Shown here one piece after another: positions 6,796 to 13,265 of a DNA stretch of 13,265 bases. Below the pieces are notes generated by a model that had not been told where the DNA came from, did no database searches, and saw only the letters and a list, made by a program, of their open reading frames with translations. Within the stretch, counting starts at the first letter, position 1. Each line of letters opens with the position of its first letter. Source of the DNA: an uncultured Paracoccaceae bacterium. GTDB taxonomy: Bacteria > Pseudomonadota > Alphaproteobacteria > Rhodobacterales > Rhodobacteraceae. Location of the stretch: assembly GCA_937952085.1 (NCBI GenBank), contig CALFYQ010000202.1:1-13265 (forward strand), written 5' to 3'. The position numbers and the translations under genes were made by a program.

Positions 6796-8235
6796 GTGAA
6801 AGAGACCGAAAACGCCGACGAGGCGCCGTTCCGCCCCTTCGAGACCGACCTCGACCGGGACGAGTCGCTGGCCACGCTCCGCGGCGCCGTCGCCGGCGGC
6901 GAGGATGGCGAGCTCTTCCTCGAACGCCGCCGGTCGGAGGCGCTGGTCTTCGACGACGGTCGGCTCCGCTCCGCCTCCTATGACAGCGCCAAGGGGTTCG
7001 GCCTCCGCGCAGTCTCCGGCCCGACCGCCGGCTATGCCCATTCGACGGAGCTCACCCCGGCCGCGCTTCGCCGCGCGGCGGAGACGGCGCGGCTCGCCTG
7101 CGCCGCGGGCGGCGGGCTCGCGGCCGAGGCGCCGGCCGGCACCAACCGGCGGCTCTATCCGCAGGAGAGCCCGATCTCGGCGATGGCGTTCGGCGCGAAG
7201 GTGGAGCTTCTGGCCGAGATCGACGCCTGGCTCCGCGCCCGCGATCCGCGGGTGAAGCAGGTCTCCGTCAGCCTCGCCGGGCAGCTTCAGGAGGTGGAGA
7301 TACTCCGGCCCGAGGGCGTCTCGCTCCGCGAGGCGCGGCCGCTCGTGCGCCTTTCCATCTCCGTCATCGTCGAGAAGGACGGGCGGCGGGAGACTGGCTC
7401 GGCCGGCGGCGGCGGGCGGATGAGCTACGACGCGCTCGTCTCCCCCGAGGCCTGGCGGCGGGAGGCGGAGGAGGCGCTCCGCATCGCCCTCGTGAATCTC
7501 GAGGCGGAGGAGGCGCCGGCCGGGGTGATGGAAGTGGCGCTCGGCGCCGGCTGGCCCGGCATCCTCCTCCACGAGGCGATCGGCCACGGGCTCGAAGGCG
7601 ACTTCAACCGCAAGAAGACCTCGGCCTTCTCCGGCCTGATGGGCCAGCGCGTCGCCGCGCCCGGCGTCACCGTGGTGGATGACGGCACGATCCCCGGCCG
7701 CCGCGGCTCCCTCTCCTTCGACGACGAGGGCACGCCGACGTCGCGCACCGTGCTGATCGAGGACGGCATCCTCACCGGCTACATGCAGGACCGACAGAAC
7801 GCGCGGCTGATGGGCATGGCGCCCACCGGCAATGGCCGGCGCCAGAGCTTCGCCCATATCCCGATGCCGCGGATGACCAACACGGTGATGGAGAACGGCG
7901 AGGCGAAGCCGGAGGACGTGGTCGCCGCGGTGAAGGACGGCATCTACGCCGTCGGCTTCGGCGGCGGGCAGGTCGATATCGTTAACGGAAAGTTCGTCTT
8001 TTCCTGCACCGAGGCCTACCGGGTGAAGGACGGCAAGGTGCTCCACCCGGTGAAGGGCGCGACGCTGATCGGCGACGGCCCCTCGGCGCTGAAGCGCGTG
8101 CGCCTGATCGCCGACGACATGAAACTCGACCCCGGCGTCGGCACCTGCGGCAAGAACGGCCAGGGCGTTCCGGTCGGCGTGGGCCAGCCGACGCTCCTGA
8201 TCGACGGGCTCACGGTCGGCGGCGCCGCGGCCTGA
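6796..8235 (+). CDS. tldD: Metalloprotease TldD
   Basis: TldD is the catalytic half of the TldD/TldE(PmbA) heterodimeric zinc protease, which digests unfolded peptides and in some bacteria matures microcins or removes the CcdA antitoxin. The 479-residue product carries the HEAIGH metal site (259-264, an HExxxH motif) in LLHEAIGHGLEGDF. The conserved C-terminal cysteine lies in GTCGKNGQGVPVGVGQP (Cys451). It also has IPGRRGSLSFDDEGTP and MQDRQNARLMG, all standard. The start is GTG at 6796, with GGAGG six bases upstream (6785-6789). Its length is normal. The gene is divergent from ctaC, an arrangement I associate with Rhodobacterales. The PmbA partner is not in the window. A functional link with the oxidase is not implied by the family. 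Confidence 0.96.
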   Translation: MKETENADEAPFRPFETDLDRDESLATLRGAVAGGEDGELFLERRRSEALVFDDGRLRSASYDSAKGFGLRAVSGPTAGYAHSTELTPAALRRAAETARLACAAGGGLAAEAPAGTNRRLYPQESPISAMAFGAKVELLAEIDAWLRARDPRVKQVSVSLAGQLQEVEILRPEGVSLREARPLVRLSISVIVEKDGRRETGSAGGGGRMSYDALVSPEAWRREAEEALRIALVNLEAEEAPAGVMEVALGAGWPGILLHEAIGHGLEGDFNRKKTSAFSGLMGQRVAAPGVTVVDDGTIPGRRGSLSFDDEGTPTSRTVLIEDGILTGYMQDRQNARLMGMAPTGNGRRQSFAHIPMPRMTNTVMENGEAKPEDVVAAVKDGIYAVGFGGGQVDIVNGKFVFSCTEAYRVKDGKVLHPVKGATLIGDGPSALKRVRLIADDMKLDPGVGTCGKNGQGVPVGVGQPTLLIDGLTVGGAAA

Positions 8236-8239
8236 GGCG

Positions 8240-8257
8240 GATTCGCGCCCCCGAATC
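8240..8257 (+). other. Small hairpin after tldD
   Basis: GATTCG (8240-8245) and CGAATC (8252-8257) form a six-pair stem with a six-base loop, four bases after the tldD stop codon. It lacks a T-run, so at most it is a weak terminator or a 3'-end-protecting structure. Confidence 0.3.
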
Positions 8258-8263
8258 ATAGGG

Positions 8264-8292
8264 TTGGACCGACGCATCCGGAATGTGCTAAA
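8264..8292 (+). promoter_or_regulatory. Possible promoter for the Crp/Fnr-type gene
   Basis: TTGGAC (8264-8269) and GCTAAA (8287-8292) are 17 bases apart, about 40 bp before the ATG at 8332. The local drop in GC content (GCTAAATCC, GATAACGAA) supports a promoter here more than the box scores do. If correct, the regulator is transcribed separately from tldD. Confidence 0.3.
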
Positions 8293-8331
8293 TCCGACAC
8301 GATAACGAACAGGGTGCGTCGCGAGGTCGGG

Positions 8332-9024
8332 ATGGGTGATTTTCGAGGGATACCCCTGTTGGAGGGCCTGCCGCCCGAAATCGCCCAGCGCGCCGCGAGC
8401 CGCTGCCGCTGGAAGGCGTTCGAAGCGCACGAACTGATCGTCGATTACGGCGACGAATCGAACGAGGTCATCTTCATCATCACCGGGCAGGTTCGGGTGC
8501 TGATGTCCTCCGCCTATGGCCGCCACGTGATTCTCAACCACCTGGACAAGGGCGACTTCTTCGGCGAGATGTCGGCCATCGACGGCCGGTCCCGCTCCGC
8601 CTCGGTGATCGCGCTCTACAATTCCGAAGTCTGCGTCATGCCGGGCGAGGTCTTCATGGAGATCGCCACCACGGTGCCCGACGTGGCGCGGAAGACGATG
8701 GAGAAGCTGACCGAACGGGTCCGCACCATCAACGAGCGGCTGGCCGAGCAGGCGTTCCTCACCGCGCGCCAGCGCCTCTGCGCCGAGCTGCTCCGGCAGT
8801 CCCGCCCCCGCTCCGGCCATCCCGGCCAGCGCATCGTCTCCCCGCCCCCGATCCAGGAAGACCTCGCCAACCTCATCTCCTCCCGCCGCGAGGTGGTGAG
8901 CCGCGAATTGTCCGCGCTGACCCGCGACGGCGTGATCGAGCGGAGCCGCGGCGGCCTGATCCTGACGGACGTGGAGGAGCTTTCGCGGCGGGTCGAAGAG
9001 GCGATGGGGCCGATCCGGCCGTAA
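8332..9024 (+). CDS. Crp/Fnr family transcriptional regulator, cyclic-nucleotide-binding type
   Basis: This is a DNA-binding regulator with an N-terminal cyclic-nucleotide-binding beta-barrel, a long dimer helix and a C-terminal winged helix. In the 230-residue reading the phosphate-binding cassette is FFGEMSAIDGRSRSASV (76-92). The Glu79 and Arg88-Ser89 pattern seen in true cAMP/cGMP binders is intact. The dimer helix spans about 115-150, and the HTH is about 175-204 (QEDLANLISSRREVVSRELS). The cysteine cluster of oxygen-sensing FNR is absent. ATG 8332 has GAGG five bases upstream; a GTG at 8314 would add six residues but has a poorer ribosome site. Targets are unknown. It lies between tldD and the argE cluster, all on the same strand, and could act locally or globally. 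Confidence 0.9.
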   Translation: MGDFRGIPLLEGLPPEIAQRAASRCRWKAFEAHELIVDYGDESNEVIFIITGQVRVLMSSAYGRHVILNHLDKGDFFGEMSAIDGRSRSASVIALYNSEVCVMPGEVFMEIATTVPDVARKTMEKLTERVRTINERLAEQAFLTARQRLCAELLRQSRPRSGHPGQRIVSPPPIQEDLANLISSRREVVSRELSALTRDGVIERSRGGLILTDVEELSRRVEEAMGPIRP

Positions 9025-9387
9025 GCGGCTCACCCCTCAACGGTTCCCGTATCGACCGGTCCTTGGCGGCGCACCGTCCGATCTTCGGCGCGGGCGACCA
9101 GCCCGGGCCGCGCCCGCCCCTCCCCGCGGGCGGGCGCCCCCCGGTCGCCTCGAGCGGCTTTGGTCGAGTTCGGGGCGACGCCATAAAGCGCCCATGCCCA
9201 CCGGAGCAGGCGCCCACCCAGGGGCGGTCGCGGCCCTCCGCGCGGACCGCTTGCCGCTCCTGGCTCCGTGTCGGACCAGAAGCGCCAAACTGCGGCCGAT
9301 CATCCGGCGCGGCCGCGTAACCCCCACCTTGACCTTCCCCCCTCCGCGCGACAGGTTCGCCGCGTCGCACCAAACGGAGAGCCGAGG
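9025..9387 (+). other. Gene-free 363-bp stretch with several stem-loops, upstream of argE
   Basis: No credible coding frame is seen. The stretch is very C/G-rich and contains inverted repeats: CGCCCGC (9111-9117) with GCGGGCG (9126-9132), and GTCGCC (9144-9149) with GGCGAC (9174-9179) enclosing TCGA/TCGA. GCGGTC (9224-9229) pairs with GACCGC (9245-9250), enclosing GCGG/CCGC around a CCCT loop. Near the right edge, TTGACC (9329-9334) could be a -35 box for argE, but no good -10 follows. The stretch must hold the end of the regulator transcript and the argE promoter or leader. Confidence 0.55.
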
Positions 9388-10545
9388 ATGGGAATGCGGA
9401 TGTCGCCGCGCGAGATGCTCGCGAAGCTGGTCTCCTTCCCCACCGTCTCCCGAGACTCGAACCTGCCGCTGATCGACTTCGCCGAGGAATATCTCGCCTC
9501 GCACGGCGTCGCCTCGCGCCGCGTCTATGACGAGACCGGGCAGAAGGCGAACCTCTACGCGCTGGTCGGCCCGGAGACGGAAGGCGGCGTCATCCTCTCG
9601 GGCCATACCGACGTGGTGCCGGTCGACGGCCAGGAATGGACCAACGATCCCTTCACCGTGACGGAGCGGGACGGCAAGCTCTACGGCCGCGGCACCTGCG
9701 ACATGAAGGGCTTCGACGCCCTCGCGCTCGCGCTCGTCCCCGACATGCTGGCGGCGGGGCTGAAGAAGCCGATCCAGATCGCCCTCTCCTATGACGAGGA
9801 GATCGGCTGCCGCGGCGCGCCGTCGATGATCGCCGAAATGCGCGAGACGCTGCCGCGCGCCGCCGCGGTGATCGTCGGCGAGCCCTCGCTGATGAAGGTC
9901 GTCACCGCGCACAAGGGCTCGATCGGCCTTGTCACCCGCGTCCACGGCTTCGAGGTGCATTCCTCGCTGATGCATACCGGCGTCTCGGCCAACATGCAGG
10001 CGGCGCGGCTCATCAACTGGATGCGGGAAGAGACGCTGGCGAACGCCGCCAAGGCCGACCCGAACTCGATCTTCGAGCCGCCCTTCACAACGCTCCATGT
10101 CGGCATGGTCCATGGCGGCACGGCGCACAACATCACCGCGAAGCTCTGCGAGTTCTCGTCCGATTTCCGGGTCTGCCCGCCGGAGACGCCGGCCGGCTGG
10201 CTCGAACGCTACAAGGGATTCGCCGCCGGCATCGAGGCGGAGATGCAGGCGATCCGCCCCGGCACGCGGATCGAGATCGTCACCCGGATGATGAACCCGC
10301 CCTGCGAGCGGGAGGCGGAGGGCGCCGCCGAGGCGCTCGTCCGCTCCCTCACCGGCGACAATTCGGAGAACGTCGTCTCCTACGGCACCGAGGCCGGGCA
10401 GTTCCAGGAGGCCGGCTATTCCACGGTGATCTGCGGGCCGGGCTCCATCGCCCAGGCGCATCAGCCGGACGAGTTCATCGCCGTCTCCGAGTTCGAGGCC
10501 GGCGAGGCGTTTCTCCGAAAGCTGATCCAGCGGCTCTCCGCCTGA
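9388..10545 (+). CDS. argE: Acetylornithine deacetylase, M20A family
   Basis: ArgE removes the acetyl group from N-acetyl-ornithine to give ornithine in arginine synthesis, in the cytoplasm, using a dinuclear zinc or cobalt site. The 385-residue product (E. coli ArgE is of similar length) has SGHTDVVP (71-78, His73 and Asp75) and RGTCDMKG (101-108, bridging Asp105). It also has SYDEEIGC (134-141, catalytic Glu137 and ligand Glu138), GEPS (164-167, Glu165) and AQAHQPDEF (His358). The dimerisation lid domain lies between about 175 and 290. ATG 9388 is chosen because GGAGAG ends six bases before it; an in-frame ATG at 9268 would add 40 residues with no family resemblance. Its stop overlaps the next start as TGATG, so the genes are coupled. 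Relatives act on succinyl-diaminopimelate or other acyl amino acids, so specificity is probable, not certain. Confidence 0.88.
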   Translation: MGMRMSPREMLAKLVSFPTVSRDSNLPLIDFAEEYLASHGVASRRVYDETGQKANLYALVGPETEGGVILSGHTDVVPVDGQEWTNDPFTVTERDGKLYGRGTCDMKGFDALALALVPDMLAAGLKKPIQIALSYDEEIGCRGAPSMIAEMRETLPRAAAVIVGEPSLMKVVTAHKGSIGLVTRVHGFEVHSSLMHTGVSANMQAARLINWMREETLANAAKADPNSIFEPPFTTLHVGMVHGGTAHNITAKLCEFSSDFRVCPPETPAGWLERYKGFAAGIEAEMQAIRPGTRIEIVTRMMNPPCEREAEGAAEALVRSLTGDNSENVVSYGTEAGQFQEAGYSTVICGPGSIAQAHQPDEFIAVSEFEAGEAFLRKLIQRLSA

Positions 10546-11717
10546 TGCCCGTCCTCAACTCGGTCGCCGCGCTCCAGGCCGAGATGACCGCCTGGCGGCG
10601 GGACTTTCACCGCCACCCGGAGCTTTCCTACGAGGTCCACCGCACCGCCCGGGTGGTGGCCGAGAAGCTCCGCGCCTTCGGCTGCGACGAGGTGGCGGAG
10701 GGGATCGGCCGCACCGGCGTCGTCGGCCTCATCCGCGGCTCCGCGCCGGGCCGGACCATCGGCCTGCGCTCCGACATGGACGCCCTGCCGATCCCGGAGG
10801 CGACCGGGCTCGACTGGGCCTCGGCCACGCCCGGCCTGATGCACGCCTGCGGCCATGACGGCCACATGGCGATGCTGCTCGGCGCGGCGAAGCACCTGGC
10901 CGAGACCCGCCGCTTCGCCGGCGCGGTCGCGGTCATCTTCCAGCCGGCGGAGGAGGATGGCGGCGGCGGCGAGGCGATGGTGAAGGACGGCATGATGGAG
11001 CGCTTCGCCATCAACGAGGTCTACGGCATGCACAACATGCCGGACCTGCCGGTCGGCGCCTTCGCGATCCGGCCCGGCCCGCTGATGGCCTCGACCGACG
11101 AGTTCGACATCGTGATCGAGGGGAGGGGCGGCCACGCCGCCAAGCCGCACAAATGCGTCGACCCGGTGCTCGCCGCCTGCCGCTTCGTGCGGGCCGCGCA
11201 GAGCGTCGTCTCCCGCAACATGGACCCGGTGGACCCGATCGTCGTCACCATCTGCGGGATGTGGAACGAGGGCTCGACCACCTACAACGTGATCCCGCCC
11301 TCGGTGCGGATGACCGGCACCGTGCGCTGCTATTCCGAGGCGAACCGCGCGCTCGCCCGGGCCCGGCTCGACGCGCTGGCGGAGGGGATCGCCGCGGCCG
11401 ACGGGGCGCGGGCGCGGAACACATGGGTCCGCGGCTATCCGCCGACGATCAATGACGCGCGCTCCACGGAATTCGCCGCGGAAGTCGCCGCGGACGTGGC
11501 GGGCGGCTGCGACCGGAACACGCCTATGGCCCTCGGCGCCGAGGATTTCGCCTACATGCTCGAGGCCCGGCCCGGTGCGATGATCTATGTCGGCAACGGC
11601 CCCTCGGCGGAATGCCACCATCCGAAGTATGATTTCGCGGACGAGACGATGCCCGCCGGCGCCTCCTACTGGGTGCGCCTCGCGGAGCGGGCGCTGCCGC
11701 TCGACGGAAAGGACTGA
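10545..11717 (+). CDS. M20D amidohydrolase (hippurate / N-acyl amino acid hydrolase type), copy 1
   Basis: This 390-residue metallo-amidohydrolase is of the HipO/IAA-amino-acid hydrolase branch, which cleaves amide bonds of N-acyl amino acids such as N-benzoyl-glycine. The metal site is complete: MHACGHDGH (99-107, Cys102, His104), PAEEDGGGG (134-142, Glu136/Glu137), His163 in YGMHNMP, and His358/His359 in ECHHPKYDF. The gate region shows GGHAAKPH (195-202) and ALGAEDFAYML (329-339). No signal peptide is present, so it is cytoplasmic. The ATG overlaps the argE stop by one base (TGATG) and it probably relies on coupled translation, since no strong ribosome site is visible just upstream. By eye it is somewhat under 60 % identical to the next gene, showing tandem duplication. 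True substrate unknown; a role in recycling acylated amino acids beside ArgE is inference. Confidence 0.9.
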   Translation: MPVLNSVAALQAEMTAWRRDFHRHPELSYEVHRTARVVAEKLRAFGCDEVAEGIGRTGVVGLIRGSAPGRTIGLRSDMDALPIPEATGLDWASATPGLMHACGHDGHMAMLLGAAKHLAETRRFAGAVAVIFQPAEEDGGGGEAMVKDGMMERFAINEVYGMHNMPDLPVGAFAIRPGPLMASTDEFDIVIEGRGGHAAKPHKCVDPVLAACRFVRAAQSVVSRNMDPVDPIVVTICGMWNEGSTTYNVIPPSVRMTGTVRCYSEANRALARARLDALAEGIAAADGARARNTWVRGYPPTINDARSTEFAAEVAADVAGGCDRNTPMALGAEDFAYMLEARPGAMIYVGNGPSAECHHPKYDFADETMPAGASYWVRLAERALPLDGKD

Positions 11718-11720
11718 CCC

Positions 11721-12890
11721 ATGCCCACGATCAACCGCTTCGCCGATCTGCACGACGAGATCACCGCCTGGCGGCGGGACCTCCACGAGAACCCGGAACT
11801 TCAATTCGACTGCCACCGCACCGCCGGCATCGTCGCCGCCAAGCTTCGGGAGTTCGGCTGCGACGAGGTGGTGGAGGGCATCGGCAAGACCGGCGTCGTC
11901 GCCGTCATCAAGGGAAAGCAGCCGGGGGACCGGGTGATCGGCCTTCGCGCCGACATGGACGCGCTTCCGATCGAGGAGGCGACCGGCGCCGTCCACGCCT
12001 CGAAGGTGAAGGGCTCGATGCACGCCTGCGGCCATGACGGCCACACCGCGATGCTGCTCGGCGCCGCCAAGTATCTCGCCGAGACGCGAAATTTCGCCGG
12101 CAAGGCGGTCATCATCTTCCAACCCGCCGAGGAGGGCGGCGGCGGCGGCCGGGAGATGGTGAACGAGGGCGTGATGGAGCGCTTCGGGATCGAGGAAGTC
12201 TACGGCATGCACAACATGCCGGGCATCCCGGTCGGCCATTTCGCGGTGCGCCCCGGCCCGATCATGGCGGCGGCGGACCTTTTCGAGATTGACGTGAAGG
12301 GCAAGGGCGGCCACGCCGCGATCCCGCACAAGGCGGTGGATACGACGCTGGTGGCGGCCGAGATCGTCGTGGCGCTCCAGTCCATCGCCTCGCGGAACCT
12401 CGATCCGGTGGAGAGCCTCGTCATCTCCGTCTGCTCCTTCGAGACGGAGACGAAGGCCTATAACGTCATCCCCGACACGGTGAAGCTGAAGGGCACGGTC
12501 CGCTCCTACACCGAGGCGGTGCGGACGATGGCCGAGGTCCGCATGGGCGAGATCGCCGAGAACATCGCCCGCGCCTTCGGGGCCGAGGCCAAGCTCGACT
12601 TCCAGCGCAACTACCCGGCCACGGTGAACGCCGACGCGCCGACGCAGAAGGCCGCCGACGTCGCCGCCCGCATCGTCGGCGAGGCGAACGTGGAGCGGAA
12701 TACCCCGCCGCTGATGGGCGGCGAGGATTTCGCCTTCATGCTGAACGCCCGCCCCGGCGCCTACATCTTCATCGGCAACGGCGACACCGCCTCCGTCCAC
12801 CACCCGGAATACGACTTCAACGACGAGGCGATCCCGGTCGGCTGCTCCTACTGGGCGAAGTTGGTCGAGGAGCTGCTGCCGGCGGCGTGA
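11721..12890 (+). CDS. M20D amidohydrolase (hippurate / N-acyl amino acid hydrolase type), copy 2
   Basis: This 389-residue paralogue of the preceding gene belongs to the same M20D branch. Its metal site is complete: MHACGHDGH (100-108, Cys103, His105), PAEEGGGGG (135-143, Glu137/Glu138), His164 in YGMHNMP, and His360/His361 in SVHHPEYDF. GGHAAIPHKAVD (196-207) and LMGGEDFAFML (331-341) match the usual family wording more closely than copy 1 (GGHAAKPHKCVD, ALGAEDFAYML). This copy may therefore have kept the ancestral specificity. The ATG stands 3 bp after the previous stop and has its own ribosome site, GGAAAGG (11706-11712), eight bases upstream. Cytoplasmic, no signal peptide. It is the last gene of the three-gene M20 set, followed by a gene-free region with hairpins. 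The substrate cannot be told from sequence. Confidence 0.92.
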   Translation: MPTINRFADLHDEITAWRRDLHENPELQFDCHRTAGIVAAKLREFGCDEVVEGIGKTGVVAVIKGKQPGDRVIGLRADMDALPIEEATGAVHASKVKGSMHACGHDGHTAMLLGAAKYLAETRNFAGKAVIIFQPAEEGGGGGREMVNEGVMERFGIEEVYGMHNMPGIPVGHFAVRPGPIMAAADLFEIDVKGKGGHAAIPHKAVDTTLVAAEIVVALQSIASRNLDPVESLVISVCSFETETKAYNVIPDTVKLKGTVRSYTEAVRTMAEVRMGEIAENIARAFGAEAKLDFQRNYPATVNADAPTQKAADVAARIVGEANVERNTPPLMGGEDFAFMLNARPGAYIFIGNGDTASVHHPEYDFNDEAIPVGCSYWAKLVEELLPAA

Positions 12891-12951
12891 GCCGGGCTGA
12901 CCCCGCCGCGCGCTCGTCCAGCATGGTCGGAGCGACGCGCGGAGGGCGCTT

Positions 12952-12967
12952 GACCCCGGGAGGGGTC
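12952..12967. other. Perfect six-pair hairpin after the M20 gene set
   Basis: GACCCC (12952-12957) and GGGGTC (12962-12967) flank a GGGA loop, 61 bp beyond the last M20D stop. The loop is a GNRA-type tetraloop, which is stable in RNA. It lacks a T-run. Confidence 0.35.
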
Positions 12968-13104
12968 GGGCGCGGCCCGTGCTGGTCATGGGCCGAGAGC
13001 GAAGGTAAGCGCGCGTCGTCGGAGGCCGAGGAGGTTGGGCCGGAGTGAGGGCGCCTACGATCAGCTCAGCCTCCGTCCCCTTGCGCCGACTGAGGATCGA
13101 GCCC

Positions 13105-13160
13105 GCCCGATTTGTCCCGCGACAAATCGGGCTGCGGCCGCCCGCCCCCAGGCGGCCGCA
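13105..13160. repeat. Two adjoining perfect hairpins, REP-like
   Basis: GCCCGATTTGTC (13105-13116) and GACAAATCGGGC (13121-13132) are exact reverse complements around a CCGC loop. The very next base starts TGCGGCCGCC (13133-13142), exactly matched by GGCGGCCGCA (13151-13160) around an eight-base loop. The word GCCCGATTT recurs at 13185-13193. The AT-rich core of the first arm stands out from its surroundings. The form suits a dispersed extragenic palindrome or a strong transcription end, but with only one instance in view the class is uncertain. Confidence 0.55.
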
Positions 13161-13265
13161 AACGCGGCCACCCGGGCGTCCGCCGCCCGATTTTGGGAGA
13201 TGTCGGTCCGAGCGGCGCCCTTCTTCGGCCTCCGCTGTCGCTCCCGGCCGACGGACCGGGCGTCC

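Larger units (their letters stand above)
12891..13265 (+). other. Gene-free 375-bp tail with a series of inverted repeats
   Basis: No convincing ORF, tRNA or rRNA is seen. Inverted repeats follow one another: CCGCG/CGCGG with an inner CGCT/AGCG (12906-12942), GACCCC/GGGGTC (12952-12967), and GCCCGTG/CATGGGC with one wobble pair (12975-12993). Twin perfect hairpins follow at 13105-13160, and CGGTCCG/CGGACCG arms lie 41 bases apart (13204-13258). The first may serve as the terminator of the argE set, although no T-run is present. The stretch continues past the window, so a gene starting beyond the edge could own part of it. Confidence 0.5.

Noticed and set aside
6688..9033. A minus-strand open frame of about 780 codons opposite tldD and the Crp-type gene.
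   Set aside because: Same composition artefact; both sense-strand genes have clear motifs, ribosome sites and normal lengths.
9329..9357. TTGACCTTCCCC followed by AGGTT, reminiscent of a MerR/CueR-type operator and promoter.
   Set aside because: Only the left half-site is good. The right half lacks the expected GGAAGG, the ACCT-to-AGGT span of 25 bases is too long, and no MerR-family gene is nearby.
9268..9387. A 40-codon extension of argE from the ATG at 9268.
   Set aside because: The extra residues have no resemblance to the family, and the ATG at 9388 has GGAGAG six bases upstream.
10461..12989. An uninterrupted minus-strand reading frame of more than 800 codons opposite the M20 genes.
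   Set aside because: It is antisense to three well-recognised enzymes, is dominated by His, Arg, Gly, Asp and Val in a pattern typical of GC-rich shadow frames, and matches no family I recognise.
12891..13265. Possible tRNA, CRISPR array or insertion sequence in the tail.
   Set aside because: No cloverleaf with a T-loop GTTCGA-type core, no regularly spaced direct repeats, and no transposase frame or terminal repeats with target duplication are visible.

Overview
The window is a GC-rich (roughly 70 % by eye), densely packed stretch of bacterial chromosome. The cytochrome c oxidase assembly cluster (ctaC-ctaB-small ORF-ctaG-ctaE-surf1), divergent from tldD, is an arrangement I associate with Rhodobacterales-type Alphaproteobacteria (Paracoccus/Rhodobacter relatives). 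Strong G/C third-position codon bias and GTG as an occasional start agree with this. The species cannot be named from the sequence.

Layout. Bases 1-934 (+) hold the 3' end of ribonuclease R, whose stop codon abuts a perfect stem-loop (935-964). Converging on it from the minus strand is one long run: ctaC (6631-5789), ctaB (5769-4810), a 53-residue membrane protein (4813-4652), ctaG (4655-4083), ctaE (4053-3232), surf1 (3224-2478) and an AbgB-like M20 amidohydrolase (2424-1000). ctaB, the small ORF and ctaG are joined by two ATGA stop/start overlaps. The run supplies oxidase subunits II and III, heme O synthase, the CuB chaperone and the heme-insertion factor of an aa3-type oxidase. Subunit I is not in the window, so it must lie elsewhere. 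The amidohydrolase at the end has no obvious link to respiration.

From a 164-bp divergent intergenic region, tldD (6796-8235, +) runs the other way, followed by a Crp/Fnr-type regulator (8332-9024). After a 363-bp stem-loop-rich gap comes a tight three-gene set of zinc-dependent M20 enzymes: argE (9388-10545), then two paralogous M20D amidohydrolases (10545-11717 and 11721-12890) that overlap by one base or lie 3 bp apart. The last 375 bp (12891-13265) show no convincing gene but hold a series of inverted repeats, including two perfect hairpins standing directly side by side.

Judgement: most of the window is ordinary housekeeping sequence. The points that merit attention are four M20-family hydrolases within 13 kb (three co-directional and coupled), the amidohydrolase attached to the oxidase operon, a terminator-like hairpin lying within the first codons of surf1, and the hairpin clusters in the two gene-free stretches. 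I found no phage, transposon, CRISPR or defence genes and no clear case for a wholly new system.
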